The notes: a model not told the origin generated them from the sequence alone. A stretch of 64,000 nt of DNA from Dyadobacter jejuensis (GCF_003149085.1 NZ_QGDT01000001.1:248001-312000), one strand, 5' to 3'. Positions 38,849 through 48,890 are shown, counted from the first letter of the stretch. A program made the numbers and translations.

Positions 38849-41800
38849 ATGAGAATACTTGTACTCTTTATTTTCCTTTTTTCTGTAGGTTACCGGCTTA
38901 AGTCCCAGCCGCTTTTTACTAAGCTGAGGACCGAAGCTACAGGCCTCGACTTCGTCAATAAGATCGAAGAATCCGATTCCCTGCATATATTTCTTTACGA
39001 ATATTTGTACAATGGGAATGGTATAGGCGTCGGCGATTTTAATAGCGACGGGAAGCCCGATGTCTTTTTGTCGGGCAATACCGTGGCTAGCAAATTGTTT
39101 TTGAACCAGTCAGAAAATGGGACAATAGCCTTTAAAGACGTAACCAAGAAGGCCAAGGTGGATGGGAATGGGCGCTGGGCCACAGGAGTGAGCGTGGCCG
39201 ATGTGAATGGGGATGGACTCCTGGATATCTATGTATGTCATTCGGGGTTTTATAAGAAACTCTCCGATAAGAATAACCTGCTCTATATCAATCAGGGATT
39301 GAAAAAGGGGGTCCCGGTATTTAAAGAAATGGCCGTGGAAGCGGGCCTTCAGGCCACCGGTTCCCAGTCCACCCAGGCCGCTTTTTTCGACTACGATCGA
39401 GATGGGGACCTAGATATGTTTTTACTCAACCATTCCAACCACAGTGTCAATCCTTTTCTGAATACCAAGGAGATGAGGAGTACGCCGAACCCCTATTTTG
39501 GCAACCGACTCTTCGAGAATATTAGTGCAGGCTCCAAGCTCCAGTTTAAGGATGTTACCGCACATTCGGGTATTGTCAATAATGCCCTCAATTTTGGACT
39601 AAGCGTCATAGTCGCCGACATTAATCAGGATGGTTGGCCCGACCTGTATACCACCAGCGACTATACGGAGGTGGATTGCTACTACGTCAACAACCGCGAT
39701 GGGACCTTTACGGAGTCGCTTAAGAAGTCGTTTTCGCATGTCTCAAAGTTTTCGATGGGGGCCGATGTGGGGGATTTTAATAATGATGGCCTCCCCGACG
39801 TGTTCACCTTGGACATGCTTCCGGAGGACAATCGACGCCAGAAACTCTTAAAGGGGCCCGATATGTACGATCAATATCATTTGTTGCTCGACAGCGGTTA
39901 TTACCACCAGAACATGCGGAATATGCTGCATCTGAACCAGGGAATGGATGCGCAAGGGCAGGTACGGTTTAGCGAAATAGGGCAGATGGTAGGTATCTCA
40001 AATACCGACTGGAGCTGGGCCGGTCTGATGGCCGACTTTGATAATGACGGCTGGAAAGACCTGTTGGTTACCAATGGATATTTAAGAGACTTTACCAATA
40101 TGGATTTTCTTAAATATACCGTTTCCGACGAGCAGTTAAAAGCCGTTGCCCAGGGCAATCTTAATTTTAAGACCTACGATTTGGTAAAAAAGATGCCTTC
40201 CAATAAGCTGAGGAGTTATTTGTATCATAATCGGCAAGGAGAGAACGGGGAGTTGTTATTCGAGGATGTCTCCCAGAAATGGGGTTTCGATACCGAACAG
40301 GTGTCTAATGCCGCAGCCTATGCCGATTTCGATGGGGATGGAGATCTAGACTTGCTCATTTCCAATATCAATGAGCTCGTGTCGGTCTATCAAAATAGCG
40401 CCACCCAGAAATCAATCGTTCTGACCCTACAAGGGGAGGGAGCCAATACCCAAGCCTATGGCACCAAGGCCTGGGTGTATGCCCATGGGGGAGCTCAATA
40501 TGCCGAACTCTATCCCGTAAGGGGCTATCAGTCGACAGTAACCAGTCATTTGCATTTTGGCTTAGGCACGGCTACCAAAGCCGACTCTATACGGATCCTT
40601 TGGCCCTCCCAAAAACAAACCCTGCTATATGATGTGAGCCAAACGCGGCTTACGTTAAGTGAAAAAGAAGGCAAATCCTTGCCCACTAACGCCAAGCCAG
40701 CCCCCGTGGCCTTGGTAAAGGAGCTTCAGCCACGAGAACTGGGTTTGGATTTTATCCATCAGGAAAACGACTTTGTAGATTTTAAAGTGGAAGTACTCTT
40801 GCCTTACCAACTTTCAAAATTCGGGCCTGCCCTGGCCAAAGCCGATGTAAACGGAGATGGGCTCGAAGATGTGTTCTTTGGAGGGGCTGCCCATCAGTTT
40901 GGCGTACTCTATTTGCAGCTATCAGATGGGCGGTTTATGGCTAACGAACAGCAGCCATGGCGTGCTCATGTGGGGGCTGAGGAGGTCGATGCCTTGTTTT
41001 TTGATGCCAACGGGGACGGCCGCCCCGACCTGTATGTGGTGAGTGGAGGAAGTGAGTACGAAGACCAGGCCGCCGAATATCGCGATCATCTGTATATTAA
41101 TAGGGGGCAGGGGAATTGGAAAGAGGAGATATTGGCCTTGCCTGCTATGAAAAGCCCCAAAGAATGTATCACCACCGCCGATATAGACGGGGATGGTGAC
41201 CTCGACCTCTTCGTAGGGGGGCGTGCTATTCCGGGGGCCTTCCCTATGGCGGCTAGGAGCTATATACTTCGCAACGACAGCGATGAAAGCCACATTCGCT
41301 TTACCGATGTTACGGAAGCTTGGAGCCCCGCCCTTATGACTCCGGGTATGGTGACAGGCGCACAGTTTGTAAGGCTCGACTCCGATACCCTCCCCGACCT
41401 GATTCTTAGCGGGGACTGGATGAAAATTAGGACTTTTAAAAATACGGGAACCGCCATGGAGGAAATAGAGGCTACAGCCCTCCATGATACCGAGGGGCTT
41501 TGGGCCATGCTGGAACCCGTAGACATCGACGGGGATGGAGACCTGGATTTTGTTGTAGGCAATCTGGGACGTAACAACCAGTTTGCGGCTAGCATCGAAA
41601 AACCCATGGTCCTTTATTACGACGATTTCGACTCCAATGGACTGGTGGACCCCATCATGACTTATTTTATAGGGGAAACGAGCTTTCCAATGCTCTCCAG
41701 AGACGAGCTGCTGGACCAGATACCCGCCCTAAAAAAGAAATATACTACCTACCAATCTTTTGCTGATGCTACTATCGATTCCATTTTTGGACGCCAAGCC

Positions 41801-42187
41801 GTAGCCGATGCCCCGCGATTGGTATGTAAGACGCTGTCGAGTATCATTATAGAAAATAAAGGCGATTTTAATTTTGAGATTCATCAGTTGCCAGCCATGG
41901 CCCAGCTTTCCCGAATTAGTGGAATAGTGCCCTATGATGTGGATGGAGACCAGCGCCTCGATTTGTTTTTGGCGGGGAATTTTATGCCGTTGAGGGTACA
42001 GCTAGGCCCTTGCGATGCTTCTGTAGGTAATGTGCTGAAGCAAATAGCCCCGTTCCAGTTCGAAGCCCTTCCTTCCTCCCAATCGGGCTTTTGGGCGGGG
42101 GGAGATGTCCGGAGCATGATCGGCCTGGGGAGGAGAATCCTTGTCGGAAGAAATGACGACCAACCACTATTATTTGAAATCAAATGA
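38849..42187 (+). CDS. FG-GAP/VCBS repeat protein with UnbV-ASPIC domain (CRTAC1 family)
   Basis: 1112 residues from the ATG at 38849, which begins the signal peptide; the longer frame to 38777 is rejected. At least thirteen calcium-binding loops of the form D-x-(N/D)-x-D-G-x-x-D are visible, for example DFNSDGKPD, DVNGDGLLD, DFDGDGDLD and DANGDGRPD, in two groups. An ASPIC/UnbV domain (about 520-610: LTLQGEGANTQAYGTKAWV, then FGLGTATKADSIRILWP) lies between them, so two propellers with a central domain are likely. Such proteins are secreted, calcium-stabilised and of unknown role; in this locus it may bind substrate or partner the enzymes. It overlaps the next gene by ATGA. Confidence 0.9.
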   Translation: MRILVLFIFLFSVGYRLKSQPLFTKLRTEATGLDFVNKIEESDSLHIFLYEYLYNGNGIGVGDFNSDGKPDVFLSGNTVASKLFLNQSENGTIAFKDVTKKAKVDGNGRWATGVSVADVNGDGLLDIYVCHSGFYKKLSDKNNLLYINQGLKKGVPVFKEMAVEAGLQATGSQSTQAAFFDYDRDGDLDMFLLNHSNHSVNPFLNTKEMRSTPNPYFGNRLFENISAGSKLQFKDVTAHSGIVNNALNFGLSVIVADINQDGWPDLYTTSDYTEVDCYYVNNRDGTFTESLKKSFSHVSKFSMGADVGDFNNDGLPDVFTLDMLPEDNRRQKLLKGPDMYDQYHLLLDSGYYHQNMRNMLHLNQGMDAQGQVRFSEIGQMVGISNTDWSWAGLMADFDNDGWKDLLVTNGYLRDFTNMDFLKYTVSDEQLKAVAQGNLNFKTYDLVKKMPSNKLRSYLYHNRQGENGELLFEDVSQKWGFDTEQVSNAAAYADFDGDGDLDLLISNINELVSVYQNSATQKSIVLTLQGEGANTQAYGTKAWVYAHGGAQYAELYPVRGYQSTVTSHLHFGLGTATKADSIRILWPSQKQTLLYDVSQTRLTLSEKEGKSLPTNAKPAPVALVKELQPRELGLDFIHQENDFVDFKVEVLLPYQLSKFGPALAKADVNGDGLEDVFFGGAAHQFGVLYLQLSDGRFMANEQQPWRAHVGAEEVDALFFDANGDGRPDLYVVSGGSEYEDQAAEYRDHLYINRGQGNWKEEILALPAMKSPKECITTADIDGDGDLDLFVGGRAIPGAFPMAARSYILRNDSDESHIRFTDVTEAWSPALMTPGMVTGAQFVRLDSDTLPDLILSGDWMKIRTFKNTGTAMEEIEATALHDTEGLWAMLEPVDIDGDGDLDFVVGNLGRNNQFAASIEKPMVLYYDDFDSNGLVDPIMTYFIGETSFPMLSRDELLDQIPALKKKYTTYQSFADATIDSIFGRQAVADAPRLVCKTLSSIIIENKGDFNFEIHQLPAMAQLSRISGIVPYDVDGDQRLDLFLAGNFMPLRVQLGPCDASVGNVLKQIAPFQFEALPSSQSGFWAGGDVRSMIGLGRRILVGRNDDQPLLFEIK

Positions 42188-43527
42188 CAAAACCATCTAT
42201 CAACTTAGGACTGCAGCTACCCCGTTGTATTGGCGTGATAGGGCTACTTTTGGCCTTCGTTACGGTGGGAAAGGCCCAGGGTCAAGGCGGTACCGCTCTG
42301 ATGCACCGGGCAGAGAAGAACTTGACAAGGACCATTGTGAGAGATATTTTTTCTCCTCCAGTGGCTAGTCGGGTTTATCTGTATGCCAATGTAGCCGCTT
42401 ATGAAGTGTTGGTGCTTGGAGATACATCCTACCATAGCCTGCAAGGGCAGATCGGCGGGTTTCCCGCCATAGAGCCTCCCGAGCAGACGGTCGACCTCCC
42501 TTTGGCCGCTTTATACGCTTTTTGGAAGACAGGGGCCGCCTTGGTTTTTTCAGAAAAGATACTCGATGATAGCCTCCAGGTAATCCTGAAGGAAAGGGTG
42601 GTACCCGACTCTGTTACCTATGCCCACTCTATACGATTCGGCGAGCGGGTGAGTCGGGCCATTTTGGAATGGGCCTCTAGCGATTTTTATGCCGAAACGC
42701 GTAAAAAAAGACGATACCGCTATGCCAAGCAGCCAGGGAAATGGACCCCCACTCCTCCGGCCTATATGGATGCTATAGAGCCTAACTGGAACATGATCAG
42801 GCCGGTGGCCCTCGATTCGGCTAGCCAGTTTAAGCCTGCGCCTCCTCCGGCCTTTAGCCTCGACACTACCAGCCGTTTTATGCAAGAGGTGTATGAGGTG
42901 TACCGGGTTACCCAGCGGTTGGACCCAGAGCAGGTAGCAGTGGCCAGCTTTTGGGATTGTAATCCATTTTTCCTAAATACCCAAGGGCATTTGAATTTTG
43001 CTACTAAAAAGCTTTCCCCTGGAGGACATTGGATGTCTATAGCTGGGCAGGTGGCCCAGTCCGCTCATTTGGGTTGGACGGCCACGAGCGCTACCTATTT
43101 GATGACCTCCATCGCCTTATTCGATGGTTTTATAAGCTGTTGGGACGAAAAATACCGGAGTCAGTTGATCAGGCCCGAAACCTTTATTAATGCGCATATC
43201 GACGAATCGTGGCGGCCTGCATTGCAAACGCCCCCTTTTCCTGAGTATACGAGTGGGCATAGTGTCATATCTACCGCGGCAGCCGTTGTGCTTACCGCCC
43301 TTATTGGCGACGACCATGCATTTGACGACCATACCGAAGTGGAGTATGGGCTACCCGTTAGGAGCTTTACCTCCTTCCGACATGCTTGCAATGAAGCGGC
43401 CATAAGTCGGCTGTATGGAGGTATTCATTACCGCTCGGCTATTGAGCAGGGGCAGTTGCAAGGGGATTTGGTAGGACGGCAAGTTTTAGAAAAAATTCGA
43501 CTAAAATCGAATATTTCTTTAAACTGA
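42184..43527 (+). CDS. vanadium-dependent haloperoxidase-like PAP2 enzyme
   Basis: 447 residues. A signal peptide ends near GKAQG. The vanadate/phosphate site residues of the PAP2-haloperoxidase superfamily are present: Lys and Arg in KYRSQLIRP (K-X6-RP, near 322-330), the His in YTSGHSV (near 358), and Arg and His in SRLYGGIHYRS (near 408-415). The Asp that usually follows (H-X3-D) is Ala. The helical N-terminal half also fits bacterial vanadium haloperoxidases. It could oxidise halides with peroxide, or be a phosphatase; the sequence cannot decide. The start overlaps the stop of the FG-GAP gene by four bases, indicating coupled translation. Confidence 0.85.
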   Translation: MTKPSINLGLQLPRCIGVIGLLLAFVTVGKAQGQGGTALMHRAEKNLTRTIVRDIFSPPVASRVYLYANVAAYEVLVLGDTSYHSLQGQIGGFPAIEPPEQTVDLPLAALYAFWKTGAALVFSEKILDDSLQVILKERVVPDSVTYAHSIRFGERVSRAILEWASSDFYAETRKKRRYRYAKQPGKWTPTPPAYMDAIEPNWNMIRPVALDSASQFKPAPPPAFSLDTTSRFMQEVYEVYRVTQRLDPEQVAVASFWDCNPFFLNTQGHLNFATKKLSPGGHWMSIAGQVAQSAHLGWTATSATYLMTSIALFDGFISCWDEKYRSQLIRPETFINAHIDESWRPALQTPPFPEYTSGHSVISTAAAVVLTALIGDDHAFDDHTEVEYGLPVRSFTSFRHACNEAAISRLYGGIHYRSAIEQGQLQGDLVGRQVLEKIRLKSNISLN

Positions 43528-43765
43528 AGGGGCGTAAAATGCCTTTATTTTGGTTTTTGGGCAGTTTTGCTTGGTGGGTTTCATCTTAAGAATAAATATT
43601 TATTAAGTTTTTTTAATAACTATTAAATCTATGTTAAATAAAATACATATATTTGGTACTTCATTATAATGAATGCCAAATATTGGGCAATCTGCCCCTA
43701 ATACCTTTTTAAATATTTGTATTCTAACTTTAAACACCCAATTTTTTTAACTAACCAGGATTACC
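43528..43765. other. A+T-rich leader and promoter region of the susCD-like pair
   Basis: 238 bases rich in A and T runs, with a single good -7 element at 43648-43655. Nothing else is recognised; no regulator, sigma/anti-sigma pair or riboswitch was seen. Confidence 0.5.
43648..43655 (+). promoter_or_regulatory. possible -7 element for the SusC/SusD operon
   Basis: TATATTTG matches TAnnTTTG on the plus strand, giving a leader of about 105 bases before the SusC ATG. The -33 region is not well conserved. Confidence 0.35.
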
Positions 43766-46700
43766 ATGAGACAAAAGTTTACAACTTTATTAGGTCTGGT
43801 ATCACTTTTTGTACTTCTATTAGGAAGTACCTGGAGTATGGCCCAAGACAAAAAGACCGTCAGTGGGACGGTGCTTGATGAGGAGCAAAATCCTCTACCC
43901 GGCGTGTCGTACCTCGTAAAGGGTACGAATAATGGCGGAGCTACGGATGTGAATGGTAAGTTCACTGTATCGATAGGTTCCAGCTCAGCCGTAATGGTAT
44001 TTTCGTCTATCGGATATGTTACCAAGGAGGTAGCAGTAGGAAATGCCAGTATACTCACCGTTAACTTGGCGGAAGATCTAAAAACCCTTAACGAAGTAGT
44101 AGTAACTGGTTTTGGTATGGCTACCGAAACTCGGAAATTGACGTATTCGGCCCAAACCGTAGAAGGGAAGGATCTGACCCGTACCAATAATGCCAACTTG
44201 GTGAATGCCCTACAAGGTAAAGTAGCCGGGGTGATGATCAACCAAGGTGCCAGCGGTCCTATGTCCTCTTCTCGGATTCGGATTCGTGGTAATGCTTCCT
44301 TGAGCTCTAATACTCAGCCTCTATTCGTGGTAGATGGAGTATTGATACGTCCTGGTACTACCGGGGCCGATTCTTGGGGTGGAGCGCAGGATTTCGGAAA
44401 TATTATGAAGAACATCAACCCCGATAATATCGAGTCGATGAGCGTATTGAAGGGTTCCGCTGCGAGTTCTTTGTATGGTTCTGAGGCTTTGAATGGGGTG
44501 GTGTTGATTCAGACCAAAAAAGGTCGTGAAACCAAAGGTTTGGGAGTTTCCTATAACCATTCCTCTTCTTTTGAAAAGGCTTATCGGATCGTCGACTTAC
44601 AGAACCAATTTGGTGCTGGTTTGAGTCCTACATTTGAAAAAGACGCCAATGGTGTGGATATGGTAGACGCCAATAACTGGTTCTACTCTTATGGTCCTGA
44701 GTTCAATGGGCAGCAAGTGAAAGATTTGGATGGACGTATGATAGAATGGAAGGCCAATGACCCTATTAGCTTTTTCAACACGGGTAAGTACATCAACCAT
44801 AATATTGCTGTAGATGGTGGTAACGAGCGCTCGAGCTTCCGGGTATCTTACTCCAATCTGTTCAATTCGTCGGTGATGCCCTCAGGGACGGAAATGAAAA
44901 GGAATAACTTTAACATTCGTGCGACCCAGAAAATTGGTAAAATTATCGATTTGGATGTAAGCGCCGATTATACCAGCAACAATTTGCTGAATCCTACTAA
45001 CCAAGGTAGTAGCTATAACCCGGTTTTCAAATTTGTGTATTATCGTCCCCGTAGTTTGGATATCGACTATTGGATGAATAATTACATAGATCCTAACGTA
45101 GGAGGCCGTAGAAGGGGTGCGAATGATCCCTATAGCCTCACCGACTTTATGTGGGAGATCAATGAAAGGAAGAGAATGCGTAACGAGAAAATTTTCCGTG
45201 GTAACATCGACCTTAAAGCTCAGATCACTCCTTGGCTGACGGGTTTACTTCGTAGTAACTTGCAGAACGAGATCTATACGGGTGAATATCTGAAACGTGG
45301 TGATAACGCACTTTTCTCGGGCAATGATGAATACAGTACGTATGCAACCAACAATAACCAATACCGGGTACAAGGGTTGTTTACTGCCAACAAGAGCTTC
45401 GGTTCCGACTTTGAGACGAGCTTGACCGTGGGGGGAGAGACCAACAAAATCAATGGTGGACGTCAGTTTACCAATGGAACTAGTGGTGGCCTTAGAATTC
45501 CTGAAGTCTATTCTCTTTCCAATTCTATCAACGTAGCTTCTTCTAGTGCTAGCTTAATACCTTCCAAAAGAACGGATGCAGTGTACGCTTATGGAGATGT
45601 TACCTACAAAGGCTTGCTTACTTTGAATGCCAGCTACAGGAGAGACTGGACTTCTACCTTGACTTATAAAAATGGAACTGGCGATTGGTCTTACGATTAC
45701 CCTTCTGTGGGTCTGTCATGGATCGCCACAGAGTCCTTTAAGGATACACCCAATTGGTTAAGCTTCGGTAAGGTTCGTGCCAGCTTTGGTTATACAGGTG
45801 GTGATACCGACGCATGGTCTACCAACAGAACGGGTATATACAATCCTTCAGGAAATTATACCTTGCCAGATGGTTCAGTACTTCCATCCTACGGTTTCCG
45901 CGACAGAACTTTGCCAAATGCTAATTTGAAAAACCGTTTGGCACGTGAGATAGAATTTGGTACCGATATTCGGTTCTTCAAAAACCGTTTAGGTATTGAC
46001 TTTACTTTCTACAATAAATTGACGACTAATGAGATCTTGACGGTAAGTGTACCTTCGGAGTCGGGCTTAACGGGTCGTATTATCAATGCGGGTAAGATTA
46101 GAAACCGGGGTATAGAGATATTATTGACGGCTAATCCTATCAAAACGGATAAGTTTAACTGGAATACTACTTTCAACTTCTCTAGAAATAGAAACAAGAT
46201 TCTTGAATTGGTAGACGGAGTGGATAGCTATGAGCTAAGCTTGGCCTTTGGTGCGGATGTACGCTCGATTGCCCGAGTGGGTGGCGACTACGGTACCATT
46301 TCCTCATCGTATGCCTATGCCTTATACCAAGCCAAAGATGCAAGCGGAGCCGAAATTAGCAGCCCATCCAATGGACAGCGGGTAATTGGGGCGTCTAGTA
46401 ATGCTACCGACGGCTACCCTACTTACTTACGGAGCGGTTCTTATGGACAGGGTTCAAGAGACCTAGGAACCATGCTTGAGAAATTCTTATTGAGTAACTC
46501 TAACTCGGTTTCTTATGGCGATTTCAATCTGTCGGTACAGGTAGATGCGAAAATTGGTGGTTTGATGGCCTCTGGTACGCACCAATATGGCTCGAGCAAC
46601 GGTAGCTTGAAAAACAGCTTACCGGGTAGAAATGCAGCCCTTGGTGGAGTTACCTTTACCGATGCCGCCGGAAATACCCGCGATGATGGTATTATCCCCG

Positions 46701-47122
46701 AAGGTGTGTTGGCCGACGGATATAAAGTGAATGTGGACGGAACGGATATCGACCTAGGAGGCATGCAGTATTCTGAGGCCGTAGCCAACGGATACCTTAC
46801 TCCGATACCAGCCTATGCCTATTATGAAAACTTGACCCAATGGGGATCAGGAATTCGTGAGTACTCTGTTTTTGAAAACTCATGGGTTTCTCTACGCGAA
46901 GTTTCTGTAGGGTATACGGTTCCTGCCAATATCATCAACAAGTACAAAATTCAATCGCTACGTGTAGGATTGGTAGGACGTAACCTGACTTACCTCTATA
47001 TGACTGCCAAGGACGGTATAAACCCGGAAGGTCTTAAGAGTAACCGTGCCGGTGAATTTGCTGAATACGGAGGGGCGCCTTTCACAAGAAACCTTGGTTT
47101 TTCTATTAACGTAGGCTTCTGA
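43766..47122 (+). CDS. SusC/RagA-family TonB-dependent outer-membrane transporter
   Basis: 1118 residues. A signal peptide ends near SMAQD. It is followed by the CarboxypepD-like regulatory domain (VSGTVLDEEQNPLPGVSYLV, about 33-110), the SusC-type hinge NEVVVTGFGM, the plug (residues about 140-240: LVNALQGKVAGVMINQ, RIRIRGNASLSS) and a 22-stranded barrel with a C-terminal NLGFSINVGF. SusC transports bulky ligands held by its SusD lid, driven by TonB-ExbBD. No glycoside hydrolase, sulfatase or regulator is adjacent. The preceding oxidative genes suggest a non-standard substrate, which is inference. Confidence 0.95.
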   Translation: MRQKFTTLLGLVSLFVLLLGSTWSMAQDKKTVSGTVLDEEQNPLPGVSYLVKGTNNGGATDVNGKFTVSIGSSSAVMVFSSIGYVTKEVAVGNASILTVNLAEDLKTLNEVVVTGFGMATETRKLTYSAQTVEGKDLTRTNNANLVNALQGKVAGVMINQGASGPMSSSRIRIRGNASLSSNTQPLFVVDGVLIRPGTTGADSWGGAQDFGNIMKNINPDNIESMSVLKGSAASSLYGSEALNGVVLIQTKKGRETKGLGVSYNHSSSFEKAYRIVDLQNQFGAGLSPTFEKDANGVDMVDANNWFYSYGPEFNGQQVKDLDGRMIEWKANDPISFFNTGKYINHNIAVDGGNERSSFRVSYSNLFNSSVMPSGTEMKRNNFNIRATQKIGKIIDLDVSADYTSNNLLNPTNQGSSYNPVFKFVYYRPRSLDIDYWMNNYIDPNVGGRRRGANDPYSLTDFMWEINERKRMRNEKIFRGNIDLKAQITPWLTGLLRSNLQNEIYTGEYLKRGDNALFSGNDEYSTYATNNNQYRVQGLFTANKSFGSDFETSLTVGGETNKINGGRQFTNGTSGGLRIPEVYSLSNSINVASSSASLIPSKRTDAVYAYGDVTYKGLLTLNASYRRDWTSTLTYKNGTGDWSYDYPSVGLSWIATESFKDTPNWLSFGKVRASFGYTGGDTDAWSTNRTGIYNPSGNYTLPDGSVLPSYGFRDRTLPNANLKNRLAREIEFGTDIRFFKNRLGIDFTFYNKLTTNEILTVSVPSESGLTGRIINAGKIRNRGIEILLTANPIKTDKFNWNTTFNFSRNRNKILELVDGVDSYELSLAFGADVRSIARVGGDYGTISSSYAYALYQAKDASGAEISSPSNGQRVIGASSNATDGYPTYLRSGSYGQGSRDLGTMLEKFLLSNSNSVSYGDFNLSVQVDAKIGGLMASGTHQYGSSNGSLKNSLPGRNAALGGVTFTDAAGNTRDDGIIPEGVLADGYKVNVDGTDIDLGGMQYSEAVANGYLTPIPAYAYYENLTQWGSGIREYSVFENSWVSLREVSVGYTVPANIINKYKIQSLRVGLVGRNLTYLYMTAKDGINPEGLKSNRAGEFAEYGGAPFTRNLGFSINVGF

Positions 47123-47157
47123 TTTGTGCAATCCATAATATTTGAAAGAAAATTCAT

Positions 47158-48855
47158 ATGAAAACATTTAATAAAATAATATTTTCAACTTCCCTACTCT
47201 TGTTAGGGGGGCTGACGGCTTGTGACAAACAAGACTTTGTGGACATTAACGTGGATCCCGATGCCTTGTCGAGCATACCACCCGAAAACCAGTTTTTGAA
47301 TGCTTCCCGTGGAATTCATGGTCAAGATTTTGAGGCGTTCTACGACTTCTATACCCGAATTATGCCTTGGATGCAATATGCCACCGGTGTTAACGGGAAC
47401 CAAGGTGCTTTCACCACCAACATGTCGAATTTTTCGTCGCGGTATGGTGCCTTGTATAGCAACGGAGCCCAGCTTTACGATATAGAGAAACTGGTAGAAA
47501 GAATGGAGGCCGACGTGCAGCCACGCTACGTACATATGATTCGCATTGCTAGAATCTTAAAGGCCTATTATGCCTTTTATGTATCGGATATCTATGGCAG
47601 CATTCCCTATTCAGAGGCCTTTCAGGCACGTTACGGAGGCACCTTAACCCCAGCATATGATACCCAGCAGGCGTTATTTGCTAGGCTCGACGCTGAGATC
47701 AAGGAAGCCGTTTCGGTATTGAAACAGACTCAATCGGCTCCTCAGGTAACCCTAGGAGACTATGATGGCTATTATAACGGTAGCAGCACGCAATGGGTGA
47801 AAGCAGGAAATGCCCTTCGACTAAAAATCGCCCTAAGACAGATCAAGGTCGATCCTTCTACGGCTACTAGCATCATCAATGAGATCGTGGCCATGCCCGA
47901 AACCGACCTGATGACTACCCAAGCCGATGGATGGGTGTTTACTGCCAACCAGTCGTTTACTTCTGGAGGTAACTGGAACCCAGCTAGCCTCAGGGCCACT
48001 AAGCCTATGGTCGATTTTATGTATGAAAATAAAGATCCACGACTCGACGCTTTCGTGGCTCCCAATACTTATACTCAGGCCAATATCGATTTGCTGATTG
48101 CCGACAACCAACTGCCCGCGGGTACTACCGAAGCTTCACGCCGGTACCTAGGGAGCTTCACCAGCCCCGATCAGGCGAGTAGTCCAGCCATTAAGGCGCA
48201 ATACTATGCAACCAGAACGGTACGCTCCGGCGACCTTTCTATCGTGGTCGATACCTTGAGCTATTTGCAGCCTCGCTTATTCCGCCCATCGGAAACGGAC
48301 GCAAATGGTGTTGTGGGTAGCGGGCTGGTATTTATACCCGTTATTACCTATTCTGAGTATTGCTTTATGCGTGCCGAGATCGCGGCTCGTGGAATAGGCT
48401 CAGGAACCAAAGATTGGTACGAAAAAGGTGTGAAAAGCTCTATTGACTGGTATGATATGATCGGAATCGATTCGAAACTGACCAACTATACTCCAGTGAA
48501 AGAAGCGGAGGTAGAGGCTTATATGCAGATGCCGGCAGTAGCCTTCGACGCATCCAAGGCCTTGGATCAGATAGCCTCACAAGCCTATCTGCATTTCTTA
48601 AAGCAACCTGCTGAAGGTTGGGCACTTTGGAAACGTACCGGATTCCCCAATGCCACCTCGTCGGTAATGTTGCCTGTACTTACCAATAATAACGCCGTAT
48701 TGACCCTGCCACGCAGAGCTCCCTTGTCGTTATTGAACGAAAATGACCAGAACTATACCAACCAAAAGGCGGCTTACGATGCCATGGCTACTTTGCCAGG
48801 CTTCGGTAAGGATCCTCAGGATGCGACTGGTAGAGTATGGTGGGATAAACCATAA
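47158..48855 (+). CDS. SusD/RagB-family outer-membrane lipoprotein
   Basis: 565 residues. The signal peptide ends at LTAC (Cys22), the lipidation site. The protein is of the SusD-like_2 type: helical TPR-like core, with DVNVDPDALSSI-like N-terminal block, IRIARILKAYYAFYVSDIYGSIPYSEA and the late ITYSEYCFMRAEIAARG segment. It forms the substrate-binding lid of the SusC partner encoded 35 bases upstream. The ligand is not predictable from sequence. A hairpin terminator follows at 48891-48923, overlapping the end of nuoN. Confidence 0.94.
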   Translation: MKTFNKIIFSTSLLLLGGLTACDKQDFVDINVDPDALSSIPPENQFLNASRGIHGQDFEAFYDFYTRIMPWMQYATGVNGNQGAFTTNMSNFSSRYGALYSNGAQLYDIEKLVERMEADVQPRYVHMIRIARILKAYYAFYVSDIYGSIPYSEAFQARYGGTLTPAYDTQQALFARLDAEIKEAVSVLKQTQSAPQVTLGDYDGYYNGSSTQWVKAGNALRLKIALRQIKVDPSTATSIINEIVAMPETDLMTTQADGWVFTANQSFTSGGNWNPASLRATKPMVDFMYENKDPRLDAFVAPNTYTQANIDLLIADNQLPAGTTEASRRYLGSFTSPDQASSPAIKAQYYATRTVRSGDLSIVVDTLSYLQPRLFRPSETDANGVVGSGLVFIPVITYSEYCFMRAEIAARGIGSGTKDWYEKGVKSSIDWYDMIGIDSKLTNYTPVKEAEVEAYMQMPAVAFDASKALDQIASQAYLHFLKQPAEGWALWKRTGFPNATSSVMLPVLTNNNAVLTLPRRAPLSLLNENDQNYTNQKAAYDAMATLPGFGKDPQDATGRVWWDKP

Positions 48856-48890
48856 GGAAATAGACTTTCATAATTTGTCTTAATTATCTT

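Noticed and set aside
43766-48855. A typical glycan-utilisation locus (PUL)
   Set aside because: No glycoside hydrolase, lyase, sulfatase or hybrid regulator is adjacent, and the only GH2 gene lies over 30 kb away.
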